Shown: positions 10,993 to 19,535, counted from the first letter of the stretch. The stretch: 64,000 bases of DNA from Trinickia mobilis (GCF_017315705.1 NZ_JAFLRF010000023.1:1-64000), one strand, 5' to 3'. The notes: generated by a model from the letters alone, not told the origin. A program made the numbers and translations.

Positions 10993-11120
10993 GACCTCCC
11001 GGGCTTTTATCCCTCCGTGGAGCCTCGCCGGCGCCTTGAAAGAAGGTGGACGGCAAGACCGGATTGCTCTTGGACCAGGCATCGTGCCCACATGACGGCG
11101 GTACGACCGGAACCCTAGCG
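10993..11120 (-). promoter_or_regulatory. Guanidine-I (ykkC class) riboswitch controlling the guanidine-degradation operon
   Basis: Read on the minus strand it starts with CTAGGGTTCCG, has CCTGGTCC and AAGAG in the middle, and ends with CACGGAGGGATAAAAGCCCG then GGAGG, the conserved pieces of the guanidine-I aptamer. Just downstream lie CGCCCTCTCACG and a run of five T, which could pair with the 3' side of the aptamer as a terminator. This would be relieved by guanidine. Confidence 0.93.
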
Positions 11121-11576
11121 ATCCTGAAGATGATGCAAATTGCTTCGCACCTCTCGCGGCACCGTTAAGCGAGTTGCGTGCCAGCGTAGCGGTGCTTGCG
11201 TCGGAAGCCAGCCGCGACAAGCGATGCGCTGCCATCCGCAATGCCATGCAACTGGTGCGTCTGGCAGTGCACGCGCTCTGCGGCAGGGCCGCCTCGCACC
11301 ACTTGAATGCCTCGTGCTCCACATTTGGGCCGACGCGCTGCGTGCTTCGTTGTGCGCACGGGATGGAACGCGATGGCATGGTGGTTGCTGGATGCAAGAC
11401 TCCCTATCAACACGCCATCATCCGACATGCCCAACCTCGCCACCCTTCGCCGCACGCTCTTTGAATTGCTGTCGGTCCGTTTCATCGAACTGCAGAAACA
11501 GCGGCGCCGCCCCTAACGTGCGGGCGCCGTGGCGGGCAAACCGCAGTCACTGTTTGCCCGCCAGGACGACCGACGT
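11121..11576. other. Gene-poor stretch of 456 nt
   Basis: It lies between the riboswitch and the dioxygenase stop. I see no convincing gene. A 29-residue plus-strand frame at 11428-11517 (MPNLATLRRTLFELL) looks protein-like but has no ribosome binding site. The promoter of the guanidine operon should lie near 11121-11200. Confidence 0.4.
11531..11562. terminator. Perfect 11-bp hairpin downstream of the dioxygenase gene
   Basis: GGCGGGCAAAC and GTTTGCCCGCC are separated by 10 nt, 14 nt after the stop of the minus-strand dioxygenase. There is no clear T-run on either side, so it may be a 3'-end stabilising hairpin or a weak terminator. Confidence 0.5.
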
Positions 11577-12647
11577 TCACTCGTCATCGTTCATGCTGCT
11601 GGGCCCAGCCGTCGCATACCGCGCCTGCTGCCCGAAGCTGGCAGGCGCTTTCGAACCGTCGGGCAACGCCAGCTCTCCGCTTTCAAGCCGCTGCTTCAGA
11701 TACATGAAGCTTTGCGCGGTCTGCGCGAACAGGTGATCACCCGCGAACACTGGCGGGTATTTCGCCACAGCCTCCGGTGTCGCGAACGGCGGCAGCGGCG
11801 CGACCACCGTCCGGTAGTCACAGGCAAAGAACAGCGGAAACGAGTACCGCTCCTCCCTCACCTTGCGCACGCGGTGCGACGTGGCCACATAAGTGCCGCC
11901 GGTCCAGACCTCGAGCATGTCGCCGATGTTCACGACGAACGCGTTTTCGACCGGCGGCGCATCGATCCAATGGCCCTCGCCGTTCATGACTTCGAGCCCG
12001 GGGGCTGTCGGCAGCAGGATCGTGAAGCACTCGTAGTCGGTATGCGCGCCTATCCCCGGCCGGTCTTCGGCGGACGGGTCGAATGGATAGTGGATGAGCC
12101 GCAACTGGCTCGGCGGCTTGCTCAGATAGGCGTCGAAATGCGACTCCGGCAAGCCTAGCGCAAGCGAGAAACCACGGAACAGGGCCCGGCCGAGCGCGAA
12201 CGCCGCCTCGTAGTAGCTGCTGACCGCCTCGCGAAAGCCGGGCTGCTCCGGCCACAGGTTCGGGCCGAGCATTGGCGTGCCGGCCTTCACGTCAGGGTCG
12301 TCGGGCGGCAGTTCCCTGCCCGTATCGAACGCTTCCTTCCTGTCGCGCTTGCCCCCGGCGAACGCTTCCTCGCCTTCCGGAACGTAGCCGCGATGCGCGA
12401 CCGATTGGCCGATGTAGTAGCGCATTTTCCAGTCTTCGGGCGCCGCAAAGAAACGCCGCGCCTGCGCAACGAGTTCGGCCTGTTGTTCGCGTGCAACCTG
12501 GTGACCCGTGACGTAGAAGAATCCGGCGTCGCGCGCCGCGCGATCGAGTTCGCAAGCGGTCGCCAGACGCTCGCCCAGGTCATCGCTAAAGAGTCCGCTG
12601 ACGTCGACGATGGGGAGTCGATCGAAGCCCGTGTGGGTATGGCTCAT
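11577..12647 (-). CDS. 2-oxoglutarate/Fe(II)-dependent dioxygenase, isopenicillin-N-synthase-like
   Basis: A 356-residue cytoplasmic oxygenase. The N-terminal DIOX_N-type region begins at LPIVDVSGL. The C-terminal double-stranded beta-helix shows the iron ligands HTDYECF (HxD, about residue 204) and TSHRV (about 260), with the 2-oxoglutarate arginine in RYSFPLFF. It sits 9 nt downstream of the TIM-barrel gene and is transcribed the same way, so the two form a pair. They lie between the two guanidine riboswitch units. Some plant members of this superfamily hydroxylate arginine-like substrates and release guanidine, which would fit the neighbourhood, but substrate is unknown here. Confidence 0.9.
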   Translation of the reverse strand: MSHTHTGFDRLPIVDVSGLFSDDLGERLATACELDRAARDAGFFYVTGHQVAREQQAELVAQARRFFAAPEDWKMRYYIGQSVAHRGYVPEGEEAFAGGKRDRKEAFDTGRELPPDDPDVKAGTPMLGPNLWPEQPGFREAVSSYYEAAFALGRALFRGFSLALGLPESHFDAYLSKPPSQLRLIHYPFDPSAEDRPGIGAHTDYECFTILLPTAPGLEVMNGEGHWIDAPPVENAFVVNIGDMLEVWTGGTYVATSHRVRKVREERYSFPLFFACDYRTVVAPLPPFATPEAVAKYPPVFAGDHLFAQTAQSFMYLKQRLESGELALPDGSKAPASFGQQARYATAGPSSMNDDE

Positions 12648-12656
12648 GAGGTTTGC

Positions 12657-13532
12657 CTATATAGTGGATTGCGGTTCGAGGCGCGCTTCGCGCTGCGCAA
12701 GAAACGCGGCAAAATGCCGACGCTCTTCCCGTCCCATCCACGTGTTGATCTCCCAGAGATCGGCCACGGGTGCGTTAGTAAAGGGCAGCGTGTGAAGATA
12801 GCCATCGGGACCGAACTCCGGGGTCATCGTCGTGCCCGTGTAGCCGTTCTCGATCTGCGCGCTCCACAACGCCTCCCAGATCCGCTGATGCGAGGCGAGG
12901 CACTCGGCATATTCGGGCGCAGCGGGATGCGGAACCTGCGGACCTTGCGGATAGCCGACGCGGCCGTGCAAATGATGTGCATGCGGAGCGAGTTCGAGGA
13001 TCGTGTCCCATTCCTCATCCAGCAGACGCTCACACACCGATACCCAGTGACTGAAGTCGCAGGTCAGCCTGAGTTGAGGCACCGCGCGCGCGACGTCGCG
13101 CGTGATCCACGGGTTGAAGAACGAGCGCCCGCGATGCGTCTCGAAGCTGCAGATCACGTCGTGCTTCGCCGCGATCTCGACCGCGCGCGCAAAAAAGTCA
13201 ATTTGCGTCACGGCTGGCCATGCATCGCAGCCCGCCATCACATTGAAGAAGCGCGGCCCCAGCGGCTTGCCCCAGATGATCTTTGCTTCGAGGTCGCGCA
13301 AATGATCGTCGGGCGTCGCCGAACGTTGTGGCACGTAACTGCCCGCCGTGGTGATCTCCGCAATGAACCCGAGCCGTTCTTCGGTAATGGCGGTCGCAAA
13401 CGCTTCGCGCGCGGCCGCAGCGGCTGGCACCGGCGCCTCGATGCCGTCAAATCCGGCCGCGCGCACCATAGGCGCCGCTTCGCGCGGCCCACCGTCGAAT
13501 CCCCAGAACGTCTTGAACAGTTCGAATTTCAT
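12657..13532 (-). CDS. Sugar phosphate isomerase/epimerase-like TIM-barrel protein
   Basis: A 291-residue xylose-isomerase-like TIM barrel. It begins MKFELFKTFWGF, and has IAEITT, FETHRGR and a metal-binding-type histidine/aspartate set (CDFSHW, HHLHGRVGY, TPEFGPDGY). The start at 13532 is preceded by GGAGAGGT; a longer frame would reach into the palindromic operator upstream. It is the first gene of a two-gene unit with the dioxygenase, divergent from the MarR-like regulator. Substrate unknown; it may act on the product of the oxygenase or on a hydroxy acid. Confidence 0.82.
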   Translation of the reverse strand: MKFELFKTFWGFDGGPREAAPMVRAAGFDGIEAPVPAAAAAREAFATAITEERLGFIAEITTAGSYVPQRSATPDDHLRDLEAKIIWGKPLGPRFFNVMAGCDAWPAVTQIDFFARAVEIAAKHDVICSFETHRGRSFFNPWITRDVARAVPQLRLTCDFSHWVSVCERLLDEEWDTILELAPHAHHLHGRVGYPQGPQVPHPAAPEYAECLASHQRIWEALWSAQIENGYTGTTMTPEFGPDGYLHTLPFTNAPVADLWEINTWMGREERRHFAAFLAQREARLEPQSTI

Positions 13533-13547
13533 ACCTCTCCGTTTAGA

Positions 13548-13571
13548 TGTAAAATTGCATGCAATAGTACA
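13548..13571. promoter_or_regulatory. Palindromic operator-like site
   Basis: A perfect 12-bp palindrome ATTGCATGCAAT (13554-13565) is framed by TGTA (13548) and TACA (13568), giving a near-perfect 24-bp dyad. It lies 16 nt before the start of the TIM-barrel gene and in the gap shared with the divergent regulator at 13690, the expected place for that regulator's binding site. Confidence 0.65.
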
Positions 13572-13689
13572 CACTAAAAGTCGGACGTCAATAAAACGAT
13601 CAGCGCGCCGGCGTTACATAATTGCGTCGCGCCCGATTTCCGGTTGTTTCGCACTTCGACTGTGCACTCGTCCTCCTCATGGTGAATCG

Positions 13690-14058
13690 ATGAAGAAAAA
13701 AATTGCGCGTAGCAAGGGGCAAGCCGTCGCGCGCGCCATTCTCGACATGGACTGGCAGTGGTCCGCGCACTTTGGCGATCTGGGACTGAACGACCTCAAC
13801 TACAGCGATCTCTTTTGCCGGATGTGGCTCGAGGAGGATGATTGCTTCGCCAAGACGGCGCTCTACGACTTCATGCCCGGCGTGAGCCGCCGCACGGCGG
13901 TCAGCTATGTGCAAGCGCTGATTGACGGCGGCTGGCTGCTGGAGGCGACTTCCGCAGACGACCGCCGCGTCAAGCAGATCAGCCTCGCGGCCTCGATTGA
14001 GGAACGGCTGGAGCAGTTCCTTGCGTACGTCCATCAGCGCTTCGCCGAGCTGGATTAG
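13690..14058 (+). CDS. MarR-like winged-helix transcriptional regulator
   Basis: A 122-residue protein starting MKKKIARSKGQAVARAILDM. The central part, with YDFMPGVSRRTAVSYVQAL and then WLLEATSADDRRVKQISL, matches the recognition helix and wing of MarR-type regulators (the DDRRxK wing motif is characteristic). The effector is unknown. It is divergent from the TIM-barrel/dioxygenase pair and probably binds the palindrome at 13548-13571. The ATG at 13690 is favoured over a longer frame because the extra N-terminus would overlap the divergent gene. Confidence 0.75.
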   Translation: MKKKIARSKGQAVARAILDMDWQWSAHFGDLGLNDLNYSDLFCRMWLEEDDCFAKTALYDFMPGVSRRTAVSYVQALIDGGWLLEATSADDRRVKQISLAASIEERLEQFLAYVHQRFAELD

Positions 14059-14145
14059 CGCGGCAGGGTGCGCCGGCACAATTCGCACTGGCATATTTCT
14101 CGCTTGAATACGAACCGAGAGGTGCGGCGGCGTTGCATCTTAGGG

Positions 14146-14266
14146 ATGCTAGGGTTCCGGTTCGCAAGAACGCCTGGTCCGAGAGCAGCCCGGTGCACCG
14201 GTGCAATCGACTGAAAACCGATTGGCCGGTAGCACTACACGGCGGGACAAAAGCCCGGGAGATTGG
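14146..14266 (+). promoter_or_regulatory. Guanidine-I (ykkC class) riboswitch controlling the ABC binding protein
   Basis: The conserved pieces appear in order: GCTAGGGTTCCGG (14148), CTGGTCCGAGAG (14174-14185), ACACGG (14237-14242) and GGGACAAAAGCCCGGGAGA (14244-14262). Just after, TCTCCGTGGCCGGCTTTTGTG can pair back to the aptamer's 3' side as a terminator. It stands about 145 nt before the binding-protein gene and is the second copy in the locus. Confidence 0.94.
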
Positions 14267-14409
14267 CGGTAGCGATGGCTACCGTGCCTCTCCGTGGCCG
14301 GCTTTTGTGTTCTCCCGCATCCGCAGGGACCGGTCATGTTGTCAGGTCGCGCAATCGCCGCGTGGCCAAACTCAACAATCGCAAACTCACCGGTCTCCTG
14401 GAGAAAACG

Positions 14410-15435
14410 ATGGAACGAACTGCATCCGCACTCACCCGCTTCCCCTCTTCGGCGCGAGTCCGTCGCGTGGTCGCCGGCGCCGCAGCAGCCCTTGCTGTGG
14501 GCTTGGCAGCCGCACCTGTGCATGCCGCCGCGCCGCTGACGATCGGCTATAGCGACTGGCCGGGCTTCCTCGCCTTCCAGATCGCCATCGACAAAGGATG
14601 GTTCAAGCAGGAAGGCGTGGACGTCAATTTCCAATGGTTCGATTACTCGGCCTCGCTCGATGCGTTCTCGGCCGGCAAGCTCGATGCGGTCGGCGCGACC
14701 AATGGCGACGCGCTGGTGACCGGCGCAAGCGGCGCCAAGAACGTCATGATCCTGCTGACGGACTACTCGAGCGGCAACGACATGATCGTCGCCAAGCCGC
14801 CCATCCGGTCTGTTGAGGGGCTCAAGGGCAAGAAGGTGGGCGTCGAGGTGGGCCTCGTCGACCACCTCCTGCTCGACACGGCGCTCGAGAAGCACAAGCT
14901 CAAGGAATCGGACGTGACACTCGTCAACGCAAAGACCAACGAATTGCCGCAGGTACTCGCATCGTCCAACGACGTGGCGGCGGTCGGCGCGTGGCAACCG
15001 AACGCAGGTGAGGCGCTCAAGCGCGTGCCGGGCTCACGCCCGATCTTCACGTCGGCCGACGCGCCTGGTTTGATCTACGACGCGATCACGGTCAATCCCG
15101 TCAGCTTGTCGTCGCGCAAGGCCGACTGGGCAAAGGTGCTGAAGGTCTGGTATCGGTGCGTTGCCTATGTCAATGATCCGAAGACGCAGCCGGACGCGGT
15201 AAAGATCATGTCTGCACGTGTTGGTCTGACGCCGGCTCAATATCTGCCGCTGCTCAAGGGCACGCACTTGCTTGATGAGGCGGCAGCAAAGAAAGCTTTC
15301 GTTAAGGGTGACGGGCTTGACTCGGTATACGGTTCGAGCGTGAACGCCGACAAGTTCAATGTGCGCAATGCCGTGTACAAGCAATCGCAGGATGTGAACG
15401 CCTATATTGATTCAGCGTTGACTGACGCGCCGTAA
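14410..15435 (+). CDS. ABC transporter periplasmic substrate-binding protein, NitT/TauT type (probable guanidine binding)
   Basis: A 341-residue precursor. The N-terminus has an arginine-rich start and a hydrophobic core ending VHA-A near residue 40, a Sec signal peptide. The mature part (IGYSDWPGFLAFQIAIDKGW, then LDAFSAGKLDAVGATNGD) is typical of NMT1/THI5- and SsuA-like binding proteins. The ATG at 14410 follows GGAGAAAACG. It is controlled by a guanidine-I riboswitch and is the only binding protein in the locus, so it probably works with the permease and ATPase at 2.0-4.0 kb, although the genes are 10 kb apart on the other strand. Confidence 0.92.
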   Translation: MERTASALTRFPSSARVRRVVAGAAAALAVGLAAAPVHAAAPLTIGYSDWPGFLAFQIAIDKGWFKQEGVDVNFQWFDYSASLDAFSAGKLDAVGATNGDALVTGASGAKNVMILLTDYSSGNDMIVAKPPIRSVEGLKGKKVGVEVGLVDHLLLDTALEKHKLKESDVTLVNAKTNELPQVLASSNDVAAVGAWQPNAGEALKRVPGSRPIFTSADAPGLIYDAITVNPVSLSSRKADWAKVLKVWYRCVAYVNDPKTQPDAVKIMSARVGLTPAQYLPLLKGTHLLDEAAAKKAFVKGDGLDSVYGSSVNADKFNVRNAVYKQSQDVNAYIDSALTDAP

Positions 15436-15450
15436 GCAATATTGTTGCAA

Positions 15451-15481
15451 GGTGACACGGGCTCCATCCGCACGTGTCACC
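15451..15481 (+). terminator. Intrinsic terminator after the binding-protein gene
   Basis: GGTGACACG (15451-15459) and CGTGTCACC (15473-15481) form a 9-bp stem with a 13-nt loop followed by TTT, 16 nt after the stop codon. Confidence 0.75.
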
Positions 15482-15559
15482 TTTGCGGTACCTGAGATTC
15501 TGACTAGGCGCTCCCCGTGGATAGTCGGTCGGAGCGGTAGTTCGCGCAGTCGCGCTCAG

Positions 15560-15719
15560 CGAAGGTCCGGTCCTGAAAAAGTCGAAAGCTCACTATCGGT
15601 CTTGAGCGTTCCTCGGCCAAGCTGACCTGTGCAATTCCTCTGCTCAGCTCGTCGGAGGCCGCGGCAATGGCAAGCACAAGCTCAGAAGCATTGCGCGCTC
15701 TGCCAAGAATTTGCCCCAT
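15560..15719 (-). pseudogene. Possible fragment of a methyl-accepting chemotaxis protein
   Basis: The minus-strand frame reads ASELVLAIAAASDELSRGIAQVSLA, close to the signalling-domain pattern of chemoreceptors (IAAASDEQSRGIxQVNxA). The match ends abruptly and no domains follow, so at most it is a decayed fragment marking the edge of the island. The 15.44-15.80 kb stretch holds nothing else that I recognise. Confidence 0.35.
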
Positions 15720-15796
15720 GGTTTTCTTTGCGCTCGCGACGACGGTTGCCCGTCGTCGATGCGATCAGGAGTGACGCTCAAGGAAAATGTGGTTCG

Positions 15797-17031
15797 TCAG
15801 TAATAAGTGTGGGTGGACGGAGGCTCTGGAAGATTGTCGAGCGCATGTGGGAGCGCGTTTTCCGTGGCTCTGAAGGTTCGGAAGCCGTAGGCTCTTCTCA
15901 TGGTGACTTTGGCTTTGTTGTTTAAACCCTCGATGACTCCGCCGGAGAACTGTTTTCGCGCACGAAAGTAGTTCAGGATCAGCGCTCGGTGGGAGTGAAC
16001 GGTAAGGGCAACTTCTTCATGGGCTCAGTGCGCGAGCGCATGGCCCGATTGCACCACTGGTCAAGGAATTTTCCGGCCCAGTTCGGCGAGACGTAATCCA
16101 AGAGTTGCTGGAACTCCTCTTTGAGCAGTTAGGCGCGTACGCCGCGTAGATTGTACTGAAGCAAATCCCGTAGGCGAACACGTTGCTTGCCAGTGCGATT
16201 CTCGCGCCGCTTGAGCAGGCGCCAGCGGGATTTTTTGAGAACCGGCTCATAGCCGTCGCGAGTCATGCGCCAAGCCTCATCGGCACGAACTTCGTCGATG
16301 GCCTTGTTCATTTTGGCCACGACGTGGAAACGGTCGAGAATGTTCAAGGCGTTTGGGCAATGATGTGCAATGGGCTTCCACATGTCCGAGCGCACGAATT
16401 CAACCTTCTCGCACAGCGGCTTTCCGATCATGCCAAAGAATTTCGTGAAGCATTCTTTCGTGCGCTCCTGCCCGACCCGGAGCAATCGCGTGCAGCCGGC
16501 CTCGATCTGGTAGACGAGCGTGACGTACTGATGTCCGCGTCCATACTGGATTTCATCAACGCCGAACGCACGGATCGTTCCGAGTTCGCGATTGTGCAGT
16601 CCCCCGTCGACAACCCACTCCACCGCCTGCAAAACTCTCTCCCAACTGGTGCGAAAGCTTCGTGCCGTCTCTTTCCACGACAGTTTGCGCGCCCACTGCG
16701 CAAGGAACGGCATGTATGCCTTGGTCAGCGTATGCTTGCCGACGGCCCACGGTACCGCTTCGACCTTCACGCCACACTGGCGGCAGTCGACGCGGCGCAT
16801 CGAATCGAGCAGAATCACGGCGAAACCCCGGAGCGGAATGAATTCGAAGCGACGTTCATGGAGTGTGTCATACCCGCTGCCAGGTTTGTTGCAACACGAG
16901 CAGATCGGCTTGGAGCCCTTGCGCGGGCGCACGTCGATCTCAACGGTCTGGGTTGCCTCGCACAGGCGTGCACCGTAGTACACGAAACCGGGAAAATGAT
17001 GGCAGGCACTCAGCAATCGTGTCAGCAGCAT
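15797..17031 (-). pseudogene. ISL3-family transposase, disrupted by a stop codon and a frameshift
   Basis: The N-terminal 300 residues are well preserved: zinc-finger region ICSCCNKPGSGYDTLHERRF, RRVDCRQCGVKVEAVPWA, then the DDE region (FGVDEIQYGRGHQYVTLVYQ; VRSDMWKP). At 16129-16131 a TAA replaces the expected Tyr codon in VRAYLLKEEF. The frame then continues (LLKEEFQQLLDYVSPNWAGK) to about 16013, where a one-base change shifts it. The tail continues in another frame (FSGGVIEGLNNKAKVTMRRAYG) to a TGA at 15797. Two lesions make transposition unlikely. I could not identify the terminal inverted repeats. Confidence 0.85.
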
Positions 17032-17225
17032 GGCGAGCAAACGAAGAAGCGTCAGTAATACCGATATTGTCGCTCCCGGAATGAGCGACCTCGAACGCTT
17101 TGTGCCTGACATGCAAAACTGGGCGGCTTGCTCGAGCGTCGAAGACCAAGATGTTCCATATAGATGGTAGATGGCAATGATGCGAGCAATTGGTGGCCGC
17201 GCGAAGTCAATTTGAGAGGTGAATC

Positions 17226-17747
17226 GTGTTGAGTTCGAGGGATGACGCATACAACCTACTGGCCGAGCTTGGCGCCAGTCTTCGCCTTATTCGTCATGTC
17301 AAGCTGGTCGGCGAAGCCGCCGACTTGCTGATACAACGCTATCGGTCAATGGGTCTAACGTTCGATGCCCAAGTGGTCGAGCTGGGCGTTGCGGTCCACG
17401 ATGCTGGCAAGATCCTGTATCCGAACGAGCTCGACGGACCGGGCTCGCTGCACGAGCCCGCCGGCGAGCAGCTCATGATTGAGCACGGTGTACAAGCCAA
17501 CATCGCACGTTGCTGCATCACGCATGCCGCGTGGTGTGATGAGGGTGTGTCGCTTGAAGAGCGGACCGTCGCCCTCGCCGACAAGTTGTGGAAAGGCAAA
17601 CGCGAGGCCGAGCTTGAGCTTCTGGTGATCGATGAGGTCGCCAAGCGGCTGGGCGTCGACCGCTGGGACGTGTTCGCGGAGTTAGATTCGACATTCGAGG
17701 ACATTGTGGTCGGCGCAGGTGACAGATTGAAACGCAGCCGAGTCTGA
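17226..17747 (+). CDS. HD-domain protein, putative phosphohydrolase
   Basis: A 173-residue protein with an HD-type metal set: His24 in LIRHVKLVG, His58-Asp59 in AVHDAGKI, His76 in SLHEPAGE, His87 and His100 in CCITHAAW. HD proteins usually hydrolyse phosphate esters or nucleotides. The start is GTG at 17226 after GAGAGGTG. It lies between the broken ISL3 element and the IS607-type element and has no obvious operon partner. The substrate is unknown, but it appears intact. Confidence 0.7.
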   Translation: MLSSRDDAYNLLAELGASLRLIRHVKLVGEAADLLIQRYRSMGLTFDAQVVELGVAVHDAGKILYPNELDGPGSLHEPAGEQLMIEHGVQANIARCCITHAAWCDEGVSLEERTVALADKLWKGKREAELELLVIDEVAKRLGVDRWDVFAELDSTFEDIVVGAGDRLKRSRV

Positions 17748-17921
17748 CGGTACTACGATGATCGACAGCACACCGGGTTGGCAACCGACTGCAACCTGAT
17801 CTTAGCGCCGTCAGCTCATACATCACACTTGAAAACTGCTCTCGGAGCAAACTGCCTTCGACGAGGCCATTTGTCGGAAGTTTTGTCGATTAGCCCTGGA
17901 TTCGGCTTCTTTACCGCTAGC

Positions 17922-19535
17922 TTAATGGTGCACAAATCTGTACGTGCAGATTTTTGTCGCAGGGGTAGCGGTAGTCCCTGCTGAGGGGCATGGCGTTTGC
18001 ACCATGCCAGCGGTACCTTTCGCACTCCGGTGCGGCGAACCGCCCCGGGTGGCGAGCCAGCGCTCGCGCACCACACCTCTGTACGCTGCATGAACGCTGC
18101 GCCAGGCGGCCACACGCGAATCCCGGCTTTTCCTTGCAGGTAGCTCGAGGGCGTGATGGCCTCCCCGCACCGGAACACGGAGAACCGTGCCGGCGCGTGG
18201 CAGACGTTCAGTCAACTTCTGTCCGCGACGGGCGATCACACCCGCTGCGGAAGCATGCACACTCCAGCCCCGTCGTGCTGCGTATTTCACCGCACCGATG
18301 GTCGACGTATAGGCCGGGTCAATCAGGATCAGCTCGACACCTGCCCGGAAGCACTTCGCTTCGAGCAGTTGTCGGTATTTTGCGTAGAGCAGCCCGGAGA
18401 GCATGCGCGCTCCTTTCGGGCTGAGCCGCGCCATCGCTTTCTTCTTCGCCGTAAAGTCGAGACCCTCTGCGACGACAGGTTTGAGTTCTTCCTTTGCCCA
18501 CGCCACGGCCTTCGACAGCGCATCGGACAGCACGGCCTCGCGCTGGCCCGACGTGGCGTCTTCACGAAGCAGCGCGAAGCGCCGGGTCGATATCAGGTTG
18601 CCAGACGGGTCGGTTTCCGTTGCCGCAAGATGATCGACATTGAAGTCGATCCCGACTACGCCGTACTGCGCGCCGAGCGTAACGCGACGCGCCGGCGCGT
18701 GGTCGAACGCGACGAATGCCCGCCAGTGGCGTCCGTCCCAATGCAGGCGCCATGTCAGGGCGACGTTCGCGTGCAGCGCCTCATCCAGCGCGGCACCGTC
18801 GTGGTTGAACGTCACGCTGTTGATGACGAGATATTTCCGCTCGCCCCGGCTACGCAGGCAATCCGGCACGCGGACCCTGAGCTGATAATGACCGTCTGCC
18901 GTTTGCCGGAGCTGGCAAAGCTGGTTTCCCGCCGTCTCGCCCTTCGAACCGACAAAGGAGACCTGATGTGAGCGGCTGTCCCGCCAGGCCTTTAACCAGG
19001 CGTCGCGGCCCCTGAATCCTGTCAGTGCGAGGTGGTGCTGCTGGCTGAAGAGCTTGCGCGTGCCAAAGCAGATGCCCGGCACATTGGCAGCGAGCCGACG
19101 CTCGACTCTGACTAGCTTCGCCTGCAGACGCGCCAGCGCCACGCCGTTGCGACGCACGGTGTGACGCAGCTTCGCCTCGCGTTGCGGGTGCATGCGCAGC
19201 CGGTCGGCCGCAATTTCGGCGAGGCGCTCCCGTCGGGCATCGAGCTGGCCCTGCTGGCGGCGTATTGCCTTGAGCAGATCCTTGCGCTCCGCGCCCAGCA
19301 GCTCGCGCGCGCTATCCAGTAGCCCTTGCAGCTCAATCGCAATCGCGTTGAACATCCGGGCGGAAATGCTGTGGTCGCGGCAGAACGCTGTCTTATGCGA
19401 CTTTGCCTTGCCACCCCGAGCCGCGATGCGCGCGTACAGCTTGCGCTTCATCGAACCGTGCAGCGCGGCCATCTGCCCGAGCGTCTGCGCGTCGCGCGAC
19501 GCCAGGTACAGCCGGGTCTGGGTCGTCGACTGCAT
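17922..19535 (-). CDS. tnpB: TnpB, RNA-guided nuclease of an IS607-type element
   Basis: A 537-residue TnpB. An arginine-rich helical N-terminal half is followed by the RuvC region: Asp297 in YGVVGIDFNVDH, Glu357 in VVAEGLDFTAKKK, and a C-terminal block IDPAYTSTIGAVKYAARRG, HASAAGVIARRG. The usual CxxC zinc finger after DPAYTS is absent, and the third catalytic aspartate position appears to hold His427, as in a known zinc-finger-less TnpB subgroup. TnpB proteins cut DNA at the donor site guided by an RNA from the element's own 3' end. The last about 60 codons overlap that RNA region. Activity of this copy cannot be judged by eye. Confidence 0.88.
   Translation of the reverse strand: MQSTTQTRLYLASRDAQTLGQMAALHGSMKRKLYARIAARGGKAKSHKTAFCRDHSISARMFNAIAIELQGLLDSARELLGAERKDLLKAIRRQQGQLDARRERLAEIAADRLRMHPQREAKLRHTVRRNGVALARLQAKLVRVERRLAANVPGICFGTRKLFSQQHHLALTGFRGRDAWLKAWRDSRSHQVSFVGSKGETAGNQLCQLRQTADGHYQLRVRVPDCLRSRGERKYLVINSVTFNHDGAALDEALHANVALTWRLHWDGRHWRAFVAFDHAPARRVTLGAQYGVVGIDFNVDHLAATETDPSGNLISTRRFALLREDATSGQREAVLSDALSKAVAWAKEELKPVVAEGLDFTAKKKAMARLSPKGARMLSGLLYAKYRQLLEAKCFRAGVELILIDPAYTSTIGAVKYAARRGWSVHASAAGVIARRGQKLTERLPRAGTVLRVPVRGGHHALELPARKSRDSRVAAWRSVHAAYRGVVRERWLATRGGSPHRSAKGTAGMVQTPCPSAGTTATPATKICTYRFVHH
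17928..18105 (-). ncRNA. Predicted omega RNA (TnpB guide scaffold)
   Basis: This 3'-end segment of the element overlaps the end of tnpB and is the only part also kept at 88-260. In TnpB elements the guide scaffold lies here, and the guide itself is the flanking DNA beyond the right end (below 17928). The placement is by analogy and by the conserved end point, not by a folded structure. Confidence 0.5.

Noticed and set aside
11428-11517. A 29-codon plus-strand frame MPNLATLRRTLFELL and following
   Set aside because: It looks protein-like but has no ribosome binding site and I know no family; not reported as a gene.
15795-17060. An 11-bp direct repeat CGTCAGTAATA on both sides of the ISL3 transposase
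   Set aside because: One copy overlaps the transposase stop codon, the other is internal to the upstream sequence. Over 1.3 kb an 11-mer match can occur by chance, and ISL3 elements have inverted, not direct, ends of this kind.
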